64,000 bases of DNA from Pyrocephalus nanus. Its lineage: Eukaryota > Chordata > Aves > Passeriformes > Tyrannidae. Positions 42,741-54,782 of this stretch are shown here, one piece after another (positions within the stretch are counted from its first letter, which is position 1; the number at the start of each line of letters is the position of its first letter). Where the stretch lies: positions 4,873,533 through 4,937,532 of the forward strand of contig CM076260.1 of the NCBI GenBank assembly GCA_038380795.1, given 5' to 3'. The position numbers and the translations under genes were made by a program. The notes beneath the pieces are model-generated. The model did no database searches. It saw nothing but the letters and a program-made list of their open reading frames with translations, and was not told the DNA's origin.

Positions 42741-45233
42741 CTATAAAGGAATACTTGAGATAGAAGGTGCTTTTTGGGAAAAGGAGACTGATAGTCTCTT
42801 GATTACTACGATCCCTCTACAACTTCACAGTGTGATCAGCTGGCAAGGGGAGGTTAATGAAGGTGAGGAAGAGGGAAAGGTAGTTTTCTCCCTGGAATAA
42901 CTTTCCGAAATCATTCAGTGCTCTTCAAATCTTCATCTTAACTACTTGGTCTCACCCCAAAGCCCCCCTTTCACATCTCTGAAACTTCCTTCAAACCCAC
43001 ATCTTCTTTTGGAACCCCACTGATCCTTTTTGTCACTCATCATCACATCTGTCTCTATAAAAACCTTCACACTTCTGTCACAGCCACGAAATGCAATTTT
43101 TGCCTAAGACATGTCAAACCAGCTCCGTACAAGGCATAGGAGAAGATTTAAGATGCCACAACAGCCTCAGAGAAATCACTAACAGTTGCAAACACGCTCT
43201 TTCAAGTGAGTACAAGTGTTCCTGAACATCTGTATTTGGATGTGTGTATGCCCAGTGGGGTGCATGATACAGCCTATGTGGTGAGACTGATACTGCTTGA
43301 AGATTTGTCTTTCTTTTCTAATTGAGTATTGAGTAGATAAAGAATTAACTTGCAATGGTTTCTACAGCTGTTTGACATTCCTCTTTATGACAAAACCCAG
43401 ATCAGTGTATATGGGTTCATTGAAAAAGGGGACTGATCTCAGTTTGGAAGAACAGGTAGTTGGTGAAACCAGAGTTTTCTCAGTCCCCTTCAGCAGGAAC
43501 CCTTTGTTTTCAGTCTTCTAGATGTATTTCCTACCTCTGGACAGGGAATACAAAAAACAAAACCAGTTGTGCTCCAAGAGATTTTTATTTTGCAGTGATA
43601 CTGTAGCCCTTTTCTAAACAAGAATCAAACTAAACTAAAACTGAGAGAACATTTAAACTGATGAATTTAAGCTTTATTCGCCATTCAGTTAGGATGAGAT
43701 TAACTGCAACCAGGAGGTTCTCTCCCTGACTGTAAAGAGTCCAGACAAAGATTTTGAAAGAGTTTTACAAGCCATGTCTAAAAGCAGGGGAAACGAATCC
43801 TGCCCTAAGTGACTCTCCAGTTGTTCAGTTCTCAGCGCCTACACCAGGGATTTAGCCAAGTTATGCTCAAAAAATATGAGTCAAAATTGAGCTGTAGCAC
43901 TGGTATGCTAAAATAGGTGGAAAATAGGAGGGAGAAGAAATATCACCAAAGTGATAGAATATAAGGACTTTCAGTGACTATTTTATCTTAAATTTAATTA
44001 TGATTAAGTATTAGTGTTCATTGATTATTAGGATAAAACTTATTGCTTACATTTTTTAGAGGCTTACATGTTCTAGAAGGATCTAATGGGAAGAACCATT
44101 TAACCAGACTGTGCTGAAAAAGCACTGAAGTTAATCTTAGTACTTTTCAAAGACTGTCTCTCTCTTGCTCTCCCTCCTCCTCTGTATAGATACATATATA
44201 TATGCACAGTACTTTGTTGCTATACAGAGCAATATACCTCCAGTATATGGGTGCAGAATTACAGGTTATATGGATGTAAAAGTTAAATGACATTAAAAAA
44301 AGCCGCTCTTTCAGAAAGGAGAAGATTGTTAAAGATTAACCAAACTACAATTAAAAGGGAAACCCTAGTCAATGATCCATATTTCCCTTTCTTTCCACCA
44401 CCACTGTGCTGAGCATTTTGCTGATGTTAATTTATTCATCCCCACTGCAATTCTGAACCTTTTTTATTTAAGTAAGGCACTGAGCAACAACAAAGGGACA
44501 GGTTCCTAAAAAGACACCAGGATGGAAATGAAGTGAGGAGTCAAAGCAGGAAGTTGTTTGTGCTGGGCCTGAAAATATAAAAAATTTGAACTTCTGTTTA
44601 GGAATAAAAGAAACTCAGCCCTTTCCTTCCACACTGTTTCAATGGATTTTAGCCACTGAAGTGTTTATGGGGAAATGGGAAATTGCCAGCTGCATCCAAG
44701 AACTTCCACTGTTGATGTTACAATTTATTACACTAAAAATGTGGCTGGGATTCACTGTGGAGTCCTATCTCTATGTAACACACAAAGCACCTTCAGAGGA
44801 TGATGACAACCTCTGCTTCCTCAAATGACAGGGCAAGGGAATGTCATCTTTGTGAGTCAAACCTGAACCTACTCAGGAATTTCAACACTAATTATTCTGT
44901 GGTTCCATGTTTCTATAAAATGGACATTTCTGTGCTTATTTGTAAAACTGTACTGTGCACCAACCTCTGGGGAATTTTATTGTTGTGAAACAGAGACAGC
45001 TACAGCTCTGAAATGATTATAGACTTAACAAGAGGAGTTGGAGAACTGAATTTTTAAAATATAACACCTTGTTCTTTGTACGTTCCATTCAATATTTGCA
45101 AAATATTTTCACAGTTAAACAATCCATTCACTTTGTTTAAAACCCAGATGGGACACTGTTATCTGTGGAACAATGTGTTATAATGAACTCATCCATTAAA
45201 ACACCTCCTAGTCCTAATCATAGAACTGAAGAG
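42741..45233. other. Unique AT-rich DNA, no gene seen
   Basis: A (TA)n-like word lies at ~44190-44202. No exon or interspersed repeat recognised over ~2.5 kb. Confidence 0.5.
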
Positions 45234-45434
45234 AGTCATAGAATCATTAAGGTTGGAAAAGATGTCCAAGATCATCAAGTCCAAGTTTTGACTGAATATT
45301 ACCATGAACCTTATCATGAAGTGCCACATCTACTGATTTTCTGAACACTTCCAGGGATGGTGACTCCACCACTTCCCTGGGCAGCCTGTTCCAATCCTTT
45401 ACCACACTTTCAGTGTAGAAATTTTTCCTAATAT
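45234..45434 (-). mobile_element. CR1 3' fragment, group B, antisense
   Basis: AGTCATAGAATCATTAAGGT, TGGAAAAGATGTCCAAGATC, ATCAAGTCCAAGTTTTGAC, AGTGCCACATCTACTG, CTTCCAGGGATGGTGACTCC, ACTTCCCTGGGCAGCCTG and AATTTTTCCTAATAT. Reverse complement of group B, with its 3' end at the left. Confidence 0.93.
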
Positions 45435-45649
45435 AAAGGAACTATACAACAGTCTGCAAGGGGACATGTTTGGATAAACACTTTTCTTAGGGGATCAAGC
45501 AAGGACAGACTCCCTTTTCCTTGCACTGAATTTGTAGAAATCAAGGTGGCAATCAAAAATAGACACAATTCATGTATTTCTGTCTCAAATCATTGAGTGA
45601 TCAAAGTTGAAAGCATGCTCAGCACTGAGTTCAGCTGCAATCAATGACC

Positions 45650-45650
<1 letters not shown>

Positions 45651-45686
<36 letters not shown>
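45651..45686. repeat. (TAA)12 microsatellite
   Basis: Twelve uninterrupted TAA units, the same unit, strand and copy number as the run at 9541-9576. The flanks differ, so it is not a segmental duplication. Confidence 0.97.
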
Positions 45687-45688
<2 letters not shown>

Positions 45689-45770
45689 TACTATATACTT
45701 CTGGCATTTTTATTGATTCCTTGAAGGTTTGAACACTCTTAGTCAGGTAGTAGAAGCTGTTAGTTTTAAA

Positions 45771-45832
45771 CATAGAACAATAGGATGGTTTAGGTTGGAA
45801 AGAAACCTTTAAAAGTCATCTGGTCCAGCCCC
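45771..45832 (-). mobile_element. Short CR1 3' tail, antisense
   Basis: CATAGAACAATAGGATGGTT, TAGGTTGGAAAGAAACC and GTCATCTGGTCCAGCCCC. The 3' terminus only, most like group A. Confidence 0.82.
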
Positions 45833-47444
45833 AAACATCATTGTTCTGGTTATCAAATCTTTATTTCCACCATATTTAATTTCCTACATAACATGATGTC
45901 ACTAAATATATTTGAAGATCTTCAGATATCAAATATATTGATGGTATTTCTGTGTATACAGAAATAGGAAAAGAGTAACAATATTTTACTGAATGAATTA
46001 CCTTTTAAACAAACAGAACTCATCCATTATTAATGCCCTTTAAAAACCTTATGAGAGTCAAGAACTCCAAGAGATGGGTCAGAGACTAATTTTTCTCACT
46101 GAGAAAATTCCTGCTCAATTCCCCAGTGAAGAGAAGGCTGGACTATGTGACTCCAGAATTCTTCCTTTGAGACAATACTTCTACAGTTCATTCATCCATA
46201 TATGCAAGACGTCAGCCAGGATATTTGCTGTTCCTTTTCCACCTCAGTGATTATGCTGCTAATTTTAGTCACTGTTCCTGCTCCATAGGTATTCCTACGT
46301 CTTAGGAGCACCACATTGCTGAAACTGGTGAAGGCATTTCCTTTTAAACTGTGTTTCCTTGTTTTTTTATATGACATGGAATATACCAATTTAGTGATAT
46401 TTTTTAGTGATTTTTTTTATTCCTCGCAGCAGAAAGAAAAGATTAAAATCAAGAGTCAAAATCATGGTGTTTTTTTCATTAAGAAATCTCCCAAACCAAG
46501 ATAGTTTCTTGCCATGAGGGTGAATATGTTTTAGCTGAATGTACCATCAGAGTGAGCTGTTCCTAATTCCAAAAAAAAAAAAAAAAAAAAAAAAGCAAGC
46601 AAGCTTGGGAAAGAACTACTCACTACATTAAGATGATGAAGGATGATGGTCATCCTGAAAGGGAAGAAGGACCTTTTCAATAACATTCTTGAAAACGTGG
46701 GTTGGGTTATTTCGACAACTTTTTTAATCTTGATTAAATTTTGTGAGAAAAGTAATGTTTGGAATACATTTTTTAAAAATTAAAGAGATGAATTTCCTCT
46801 ATAAAATTTCAGTTAAGAGGAAAAAGTAAAGTGTATGTGAAAGTGCTTAAGTATACAGGTGTATGCAGATATATTTGTGTGTATATTTAATTTATATGTA
46901 ATAGACAAAACTTTAGTGAAATTTTTCTCATAAATAAAAAGAACAAGTGATTCTTTAAATGTTTATCCTTTCCCTAGGCCATTCATAGGCAAGCACAAGA
47001 GAATAATTGTTCTCTACTTAGATACTCCTCTTCAGGTAATTTGCTTGCACAGTAGCCCATTGAAATAAGCCTTGAAGTTTCAGTACCTGCAGTTCTGGCA
47101 AACAACAAAGGGAAAATCCTTTTGGAAGCCCAGCAGTATCCCTATTGTGGTCAAGAGAGAAAATGGGCATTTCCAGATTTCAGTTTATCTCATCCCACAG
47201 GAAATACTAAAATTTTCAGTAGCAATCACATCATTAAATGTCATCTTTTCCCCAAACACTTCTAAGTGAAATCAAGCAGCTGCTTCAGCTGCAGAACATT
47301 TGTATTCACAGGAATGTTGTAATAATACTTCAATAATAAGTTCTGTTGCTGTGTCCTGCTCTACTCCAAGTGATTTCATCCCACTCCTTTAATTGGTGGT
47401 GATGTCGATGCTTTTCATGAGGTTTGCAATATTTACCCACATAA
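45833..47444. other. Unique AT-rich DNA, no gene seen
   Basis: Includes a 24-A run at 46571-46594. Around 46130-46190 a faint CR1-like phrase (GGCTGGACTATGTGACTCC) is too short to call. Confidence 0.5.
46571..46594. repeat. Poly-A tract (24 A)
   Basis: Uninterrupted A run followed by GCAAGCAAGC. No retrocopy recognised upstream. Confidence 0.9.
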
Positions 47445-47658
47445 ATCACAGAATTGTAGAATGGGTAAGGTTGGAAAGGACCACAGGGTGTCATCTGGCC
47501 CAACCTCCCTGCTCAGGCAGATCCTCAGACCAGGTTGCTCAGCATGATGTCCAGACAACTTCTGAAAATCACCAGAGGAGGAGACTCCACAACTTCTCTG
47601 GGCACCTTTTCCAGTGCTCAGTCACCCTCACAACAGCAAAGTTCTTCCTGATAAAATA
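47445..47658 (-). mobile_element. CR1 3' fragment, group D, antisense
   Basis: ATCACAGAATTGTAGAATGG, GTAAGGTTGGAAAGGACC, TCATCTGGCCCAACCTCCC, GATGTCCAGACAACTTCTG, GGAGACTCCACAACTTCTCT, TTTTCCAGTGCTCAGTCACC and AAGTTCTTCCTGATA. Same tail type as the copy at 63916. Confidence 0.93.
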
Positions 47659-47759
47659 GGACTGTTGTATTATCTTAGTCTGTAATATCAAAATCAAACT
47701 CATAGACATATTAGTCAGAATTGACTCTACAAAAAAATTGTGAAGGTCATGCCTATTTA

Positions 47760-47855
47760 ACTCTTTAATATATGTGTATATGTTTTTAATATTTATATAT
47801 ATATTGATATATGTATATCTATTAAAATATAGATGCATATTAAATATATTATGTC
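47760..47855. repeat. AT-rich low-complexity stretch
   Basis: Nearly pure A/T with ATATATATAT and TATATGTGTATATG words. Simple-sequence DNA. Confidence 0.7.
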
Positions 47856-47988
47856 TATAAAAGTCACATTTTTGACAAGAGAAAATTTTAAGGTGATTTT
47901 GCATTCTTTTCATGGTGATATTGTAAAATTAGGGGTTATTATTTCCAGATCACAAATCTGAGACTGTTTATATGATAAGTAAAAGGTT

Positions 47989-48023
47989 AAAAAAAAAACA
48001 AACAAACAAACAAACAAAACAAA
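47989..48023. repeat. (AAAC)n simple repeat
   Basis: Ten A followed by CAAACAAACAAACAAACAAA units, with a slightly irregular last unit. Confidence 0.9.
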
Positions 48024-48815
48024 GTATGTTTAGGATACATAAAAAATGGACTGTCTTGCAAGTAAATTAAATTGAAACGTTTCTATAATTTTTCTCTTCA
48101 TCACCTTCTGCATATTGAAAAGTAAAAATTATTCTCAGTATAAAACACCTTAGCAGTTAATTTTCTATATAAATCTTCTTTTTATAACATTTCTGAAGGA
48201 AAGTAAAAATTGAAAGACATTGTTTTTATTATAATAATGGTTCTTTGAAACCTCTTGATTTGAAGGATAACAACTGACAAACAAGCTTCTCCTGCTTCTT
48301 GATTTTTGTGAAAGTATAAGGTGTTTGATTGTAGTTACCATGACTTGAAATACAATTTCCCAATCATTTGTATTTATTTTATACAAATACATCTAATTTT
48401 AAATTTAAGCTTTGAGAGAAGGTGGATTTGCTGTTGACTGAGACCAGAGTTCACAGCAGAATAAACACATTACAGTAGTTTTTATTCATCTGATGACCAG
48501 CTACTGTTTCTCCTCTACACATGTACTGACATTTTTAGAAGTTAAGGAGAGTTCATTACCATCTGACCAAAGCTCTAGTTCCCATTTATAAACTTAATAA
48601 AATCTTTTTAAAATTATTGTAATTTTTCCATAAGTCTGACAGTTTGCAATCCAGTCATTTAATGTAATTCTCTTAAATCATGCCCAGAAATTATTCAGGA
48701 GAATGCAAACTGTCCCAGGCCACCAGCAGGCCATGCAAACACAGGTGCCAGTGCTCAGGATTATTTCCTAATGTTGCTTCAATTCGTGGCATCAAACTCA
48801 TTGTAGGTTCTATAA
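48024..48815. other. Unique AT-rich DNA, no gene seen
   Basis: No repeat or exon recognised. Confidence 0.5.
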
Positions 48816-49229
48816 AAAGGCTGAGAGAGTTGGGGCTGTTCAGCCTGGAGAAGAGAAGGGTCCAGAGAGACCTCAGGGCACCTTCCAGTACCTAAAAGGA
48901 TACAAGAGAGCTGGAGAAGGAATTTTGACATGGGCATGCAGTGACAGGACAAGGACGAATGGCTTTGTACTGAAGTGGGAAGGTTTAGATTGGATATCAG
49001 GAAGAAATTCTTCCCTGTGAGGGTGGTGAGAACACCACCTCTGGAACAGGTTGCTCAGAAAAGCTGTGGATTCCCCATCCATGGAAGTGTTCAAGGGATG
49101 GGGTGGGTGGGGCTTGAAGTAACCCAGTCTAGTGGAAGGTGTCCATGATCATTGCTGGGGGTTGTATTAGATGAACTTTAAAGGTGTCTTCCAACTCAAA
49201 CTCTTCTGTGATTGAGTGTGTGATTCTAA
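48816..49229 (+). mobile_element. CR1 retrotransposon, 5'-truncated, group A
   Basis: AAAGGCTGAGAGAGTTGGGG, CTGTTCAGCCTGGAGAAGAG, CACCTTCCAGTACCTAAAAG, GGCATGCAGTGACAGGACAA, GGTTTAGATTGGATATCAGG, AGAAATTCTTCCCTGTGAGG and TCTAGTGGAAGGTGTCC, ending GTGTCTTCCAACTCAAACTC and octamers with a small insertion. + orientation. A small extra piece (GAACACCACCTCTG) follows GGTGGTGA. Confidence 0.95.
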
Positions 49230-50863
49230 GTGACATTCTAAAGTCTATTCTAAAATGACATGAAAATTAATGACTAGATAGAGAACAGAAATGGGAATCT
49301 GTGTCCCTAACAGCAGAGAGCTGATTATAACCTTGGAGCTTTTCAGACACTTGGTCAGCTGTACCACTGTAGATTTCCCTGAGCTCTGTTGGCTGCACAG
49401 TGATTTGAACACCTATTTCACACCTCCTGTAGCCACCTAAATGTTGATGTCTTAATCTGCCAGCTAAATACCATGTGCAGCTTCAGTAGTTCCACTGCTC
49501 CCAAAATTATTGTTTAGTAGTGAAAGTGCTAAAAGATAAAGTTGTGAACTAGCGCGACATCACTTTCACTTCTCAGAAATATTACAAAGGTGACAAAAAC
49601 TCCCTTCAGTTGTCAATGATTACAGTGTTTCCCTGTCCAACCACACAATCTCCATGCCAAACACAAACTAGAAAAATTTAGATGTGCTATTTCTTCATTC
49701 AGCATTTAAGTTGCAATTAATAAGTTTAATTTTATAATTGGGATGCTTTTGCAGGAATAGGCATAGTAGACTGGGATTATAATTATGCTCATTCAGTTTT
49801 GCAGGATTCAGGAGCTGTTGGTTAGTGAAGTTCAATGTGATACTGTCTGTAACAAATATGATATAATTGGTTACAGGGAAAAGGCAATTTCAACAAATGC
49901 TCCTCATGCAGGTGGCTGGGAGAAATTGTTTTCACTCAATTATGCCTTCAGTTATTTTGGATGAATGAGGCAGGATCCTTTAGCTCATTATGAGCCCAAA
50001 TCCACAATAAGTAAGTAAATATTTTGACACAGTGTTGAAACTTCTGTAAAAGCATCTATAATATTTATAAGCATTGGAAAGGTCACATATTGTATTATCA
50101 TCATTCAGTGCCAACTAAAGGAAACTAATTATTTCCTTAGCCACTCGATATCACTGGAGTAATATTTTAATACTGTGAGTAGTCAGTAGTTTTCTGAAAT
50201 ATTGTCAGGGATGACATGGCTTATAAATACTCACGTCTTCTATTATGTCTAAAAATGTAGTTAAGCAACAGGAAATATATTCCTTGGTTATGGGATACTA
50301 TCTACTAACAAATACTGTATTGTAAAAGGTTTTCTATCCATTTTTGAAGTAGAATTTTATAACAATTTACATCAGAGACCAGGCTATATAAAAAAAAATA
50401 AGAAATTATCTAATATCTGAAGATTTGTTTGACATGGCTGAGGTTTAAACTTTGTCATCCTTGCTTCATCTCCCTGTTCATCAAGAAGAAAGTACAAATA
50501 GGATATTACCACCAAAAACTTCCAGGAGAACTGGTTGTAAACCATCACTGAGATGTCATGGAAGAGACTTTTTTTGGGTGAACAAACTGGCAAATGGCAG
50601 TCTGTAGATCACGTATGTAGAGCAATTACTTTAAAGGTTTAGAGCATCCTGTGAAACATGCAATTATTTTGATTTCAATGAAAGATGATGGAACTTCCCC
50701 ACAAGAAATACATTCATGGTGGAGAAAAATCTCTGAAGAAGAAGAGAATTGAGGAAAGACACCTTTGGAGTGCAGCAAAACTACTGAACAACAGATGACT
50801 TTCTACCTCAAGAAACAGCCTTTCATGTCATAAAAGCATTATGTTTATTCAATTTAGTAACAA
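49230..50863. other. Unique AT-rich DNA, no gene seen
   Basis: No repeat or exon recognised over ~1.6 kb. Confidence 0.5.
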
Positions 50864-51213
50864 TGTTGTTAGAAAAAATACTCTACTCTGTATGTAGCTT
50901 GCAGTTTCGTTTACTGTTAGACCCTGCCCCTAATTGCAATTGTAAACCCTAAGCTCCCTAGGCTGTTAGTGGAATTTATAGCTTTTCCCTTCCTTCTATC
51001 TCCTGTACCCGTGTTTAGATATACCCTTGCATGTTAAACCCTCTGGACACCCTCCCTAATTCCACACATTCCATGCTTTACCAATAAAAAGCTCGCTCAC
51101 ACTGCAATAAAGGATCCTTTGGTCTTTTGGCCGTTTTTGCCACTTTGCCTCTTTGTCTTCACTATTAGTGGAGTATCTTGAACCTGGGGTCTGAAAATTT
51201 TGGTAGTGTCACA
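50864..51213 (+). mobile_element. Possible solo LTR of an endogenous retrovirus
   Basis: ~350 bp that begins TGTTGTTAG and ends TGTCACA, so it has the TG...CA frame of an LTR. It has a TATA-like TTTATAG at 50975-50981, polyadenylation signals AATAAA at 51083-51088 and 51106-51111, and a T/G-rich run after them. The C-rich U3-like part (ACCCTGCCCC, CCTGTACCCGTG, ACACCCTCCC) and AGCTCGCTC between the AATAAA words are typical of avian LTRs. No internal viral genes and no clear target-site duplication are visible, so the edges are approximate. It could instead be a non-coding exon end. Confidence 0.4.
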
Positions 51214-51983
51214 GCTATCATCATTTTTCCTCAAATCTTTATTTCCTCAAATCGAGAAATGTGGCATGAAATCCTACGGGATATGTTGAGTAAGGAAAGA
51301 GACCAGAAATGGGCTCACCTGAATGTCTTTGGCTCTGTGAAGAAGGATTCTCTTGATTTTAAACTTTAGGAATAATGGCTATGTCTCAAAAAAAACAACC
51401 CAAAACAGATCATGTGAATACTGATGGATGTGGTTATTATAAAAACATGCAAAGTCTATGGCAATTTAGGCACATTCTATTTTTAAATTATAATTCTCCA
51501 ATGGAAAATGTCTGTAAATATTTTTGCAAGTGAAGGACTAATCTAGAATTTTTTACTTATTTCTAGGGATATAGTTGAAGCAAATGAAATTGAAGCAAAT
51601 GAAGCAAAAGAGAGTGTCTCCTCTTTTTCAGTGGACACTAGTTAATGAGTTGATTAGCAATTATGGTTCATTATGCTTTATATATCACCCCTTTCATCAG
51701 GGCCAGGGCAGATAGGCAGACAGAATATCATCATTCACCATTAATGTTATGAACATACCGGGCCATGAACTTTATGCAGACTTTCTATCTTTATGGTTAC
51801 TCCAAATATTAAATATCAGTAATTCTTTGCAAATTCAAAAGTTTGCAATATTCATTTCTTCTCTTAAATTGCAACATTAAAACTACAAAGCATGCCATTA
51901 AAATGCAAGAGGTAAATGCTGAGTTCTCGTGATTGAACAAATGCAACAAACTGACCTCCTGTTTAGGATCTGGACACATGATC
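51214..51983. other. Unique AT-rich DNA, no gene seen
   Basis: Includes a 15-bp near-duplication (TTGAAGCAAATGAAA at 51575-51589 and again from 51590). Nothing else recognised. Confidence 0.5.
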
Positions 51984-52031
51984 TCAGAGAATCATAAAGG
52001 TTAGAAAAGACCTCTAGGATCATCAAGTCAT
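51984..52031 (-). mobile_element. Very short CR1 3' tail, group B, antisense
   Basis: TCAGAGAATCATAAAGGTTA, GAAAAGACCTCTAGGATC and ATCAAGTCATATGATC. Only ~48 bp and diverged. Confidence 0.75.
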
Positions 52032-52272
52032 ATGATCTTGTCATTTCTACAGCATCTGCTGTGAATTGTTACTTCCAAGGTGTCACCTTGTGCTTTTTCA
52101 AGACATAAGATGTATAAAGGGTGCTGTTCTTTTGAGCTGAACAAGAAGGGAAAGTGAACCATCCACAAACTTCCCTGACTAAGCTTTGAAATTAATGATT
52201 TTTGGCTAAGATACTTCTGCCTTACTCTATCATGGTTTTCTGCTTGTGATCCATGGCAACATAAGGTCTTTA

Positions 52273-52406
52273 AAACGTTTGGACAAAACTCTTAGGGACA
52301 TGGTGGGATTCTAGGGATGTGCTGTGTAGGGCCAGGATTTGGAGTCACTGATCCTTGCAGGTTTCTTGCAATTTAGGATATTCTGTGACTCTGTGATTTT
52401 ATGACT
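52273..52406 (+). mobile_element. CR1 3' fragment, group C
   Basis: CTTAGGGACATGGTGGGATT, GTGCTGTGTAGGGCCAGG, GAGTCACTGATCCTTGCAGG and AATTTAGGATATTCTGTGAC, then octamers CTGTGATTTTATG. + orientation. Confidence 0.88.
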
Positions 52407-53564
52407 CCTTCTGATATAGAACCATAAGACGTTTAGCAAAAATCTGTCCTACATTAAGTTTGGAGAACAGGATTTGCTGTCCAGGCTAAAGTCTTTAAAT
52501 GATATAATTGTTCATTCCCGCCATTTTTCCAATCTGCTTTTCAGATGGCACCTGTGAGGGTGTAAACCTCTGTCAGCTGCCCTTTGCAAAACTGTATGAA
52601 GTATTACTGAGGCCCAGTATAGCACAAATTGCCTGTAACCCTTGCTGAGACTTAAACTCCGCAAAAAGCAACTGGATTCCTCAAAATTATCTTTGAACAA
52701 CCATACTACAAGGGAGTTCCTTAGCTGGCTATCCATCAAGACTGCCAAAAACTGCCTACTCCTAATATGCACACTGTATTAGAGAAAACACGAGGCTGCT
52801 GTGGTTCCCAGCTGGCAAAGCAGCTTTAAGTGTTAAAGGCCATTTTCTACACTTCCATGCATAAAACAGCTGTGGAAATCTGACATTATTTGAGCCAAGC
52901 ATCAGCAGAGAAGGACACCAGCAACAAGAACTGGATCATTTCTCTTTTTCCTACAACCCTCATATCTGTACTGTATGGTGGAATTTGTTTACAAGGACAA
53001 TATGAAACTTCATTTATTTTACATCCTATAAAAATAAGGGTAAGGCTACTTAATCCATTTTTGTTTGTACATTAAAATAGACATCAAATATCAGGAGTCT
53101 TCAAATATGACACTCCCTTGGGAGTTGCTGGGAGTCACTCTGTGTTAAGCCAGGCTGTAGTGATTGTGAAATGATTTTAAGAGTGGATTTGATTTTAAAT
53201 TATAGATATTACCTAGGTAAATGTCAGGGATTAACTGAAATGTCAACAGGTGTGATACAATTAAATGGTCAAAGAATGCCTGTTACAAAGAATACCTTCA
53301 GAATATATGAGAGGTTCCAGAGATCCAGAAACCTGTGTTGCCAGGAGTGCCAGACTAATTTAGTGCAAATCAGCAGGTAAATTAACCCAGAGACAACTTC
53401 ACATTCTGACTGCATTGCTCACATCACATGCTACTGGTGTCTACAGTAACAGCCAGGTAAAAACCTACATTTTTCCTATGCCCCTCAAAAACATGAGGGA
53501 CAAAGACAGAAAAAGCTTCTCAGCTTGGATGTGGAACTGATTGGATGGTGGCAATCATAAGATA
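52407..53564. other. Unique DNA, no gene seen
   Basis: An 86-codon - strand ORF (52512-52772) has no recognised domain. No repeat recognised. Confidence 0.5.
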
Positions 53565-53966
53565 GTGGTCAATGGCTCGATGTCCTGATGGACATCAGTG
53601 ACCAGAGGTGTCCCCCAGGGGTCTGCACTGGGACCAGGGCTGTCTAATGTCTTCATCAGTGACACAGAGGATGGGATCAAGTGCACCCTCATCGAGTTTG
53701 CCAAGGAAACCAAGCTGAGAGAGAGTGCTGACACACCTGAAGGACTGGATGCCATCCAGAGGGACCTGGACCAGCTCAAGGAGTAGGTATATGGAAACCT
53801 CACAAGGTTCAACAAGGCCAAGAGCAAAGTGCTGCACGTTGGTTTGGGCAAATCCCAGCACCAGGAGAGGTTTGGAGATGGAGGGAATTCCCTGCTGGGA
53901 AGGTCCTGAGGGTGCCGGTGGATGGAAAACTAGACATGAGCCAGCAAAGTGTGCTTCCTGCCCGAC
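53565..53966 (+). mobile_element. CR1 ORF2 reverse-transcriptase remnant
   Basis: The only clear protein-coding relic. Frame 53598-53786 (+) translates to a CR1 RT stretch with GVPQGSALGP at the start, FISDTEDGIKCTL in the middle and DAIQRDLDQLKE at the end. In intact CR1 the catalytic YADD-type box reads FADD; here that site is FAKE, so the aspartates are lost. The frame closes at a TAG (53784-53786) where the family reads on. Downstream, GGTTCAACAAGGCCAAGAGC and GTGCTGCACGTTGG keep the next coding part out of frame. Homology fades by ~53966 with no 3' tail. A dead LINE fragment. Confidence 0.93.
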
Positions 53967-54782
53967 TGTAACATCTGACCAGATCATTTCAGAATGAATA
54001 TCCACAGTCAACAATTACTGCCAAGACTGAAGTAATCCCTTCCTGCATTTGCATATGTTTTTTTATTAGTCACTCAATAAAGTCACGCTCTTTGATGCAT
54101 TAATTATACGCCTTTGTGACACAGTTTTACGGGAACTTTCCAGGTGATTAAACTTGCAACAGTTTGAGGAATTCAGAAATGTTTTTTCCTGTTCAGAGAT
54201 GAGTCTACCAACTGTGCTAATCTAGCCAGTTGCCAGATCTCATCTAGCTCACACAGGCATGAAACTGAAATTTGAGGGTATCCCCCAGACAGGTGCTTCC
54301 TTAGAAATCCTTTTGGAAGATCCAACACGTGGCCACCAGAAACAATTCATGGAAGGTTTCAAGTACTGCTGGAAAACACCTCTCCCACACTGGCACCTAA
54401 AGTAATGTAGCGAAAGGTCTGAAAATGCAAATAAATATGTATTTAAATAAATGTTTTCCTTTCAATCTTAAATCTTATTTTAGAACTTTCTTGCAGTTTA
54501 AGCTATGTCCTCTTAACCTTCCAGAGACACTGGCCAGATGAGGTCACTGGCCTACTAGGATGAATAATTCCAATGCCTAGTAAGGTGCTGCTGATGGCAT
54601 TTCTGGTAAAGATGTTGCTCTTGTTCCTGAAGGTTCCCAAATGTTTTAATTCCAGAAGCCTCACAAACTCAGTTTTCATTGCTCTTCCGATGGAGGCAAG
54701 AAAAAGATTGCAACCATTTAGGTTAAAATGTCTCAGCACCTCAACCTGGTCACCTGGTACTCCAGGAACTGTGACTTGCTGA
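53967..54782. other. Unique DNA between two CR1 pieces
   Basis: No CR1 recognised. 54000-54140 has a POU octamer ATTTGCAT at 54047-54054, a TTAATTATACG word and a few CpGs (TCACGCTC, ATACGCC, TTACGGG). A 124-codon - strand ORF (54503-54877) has no known domain and overlaps the next CR1 tail. Confidence 0.45.

Noticed and set aside
46130..46190. Possible very decayed CR1 tail (GGCTGGACTATGTGACTCC)
   Set aside because: No octamers and no CCTTCCAA core; the match is too short.
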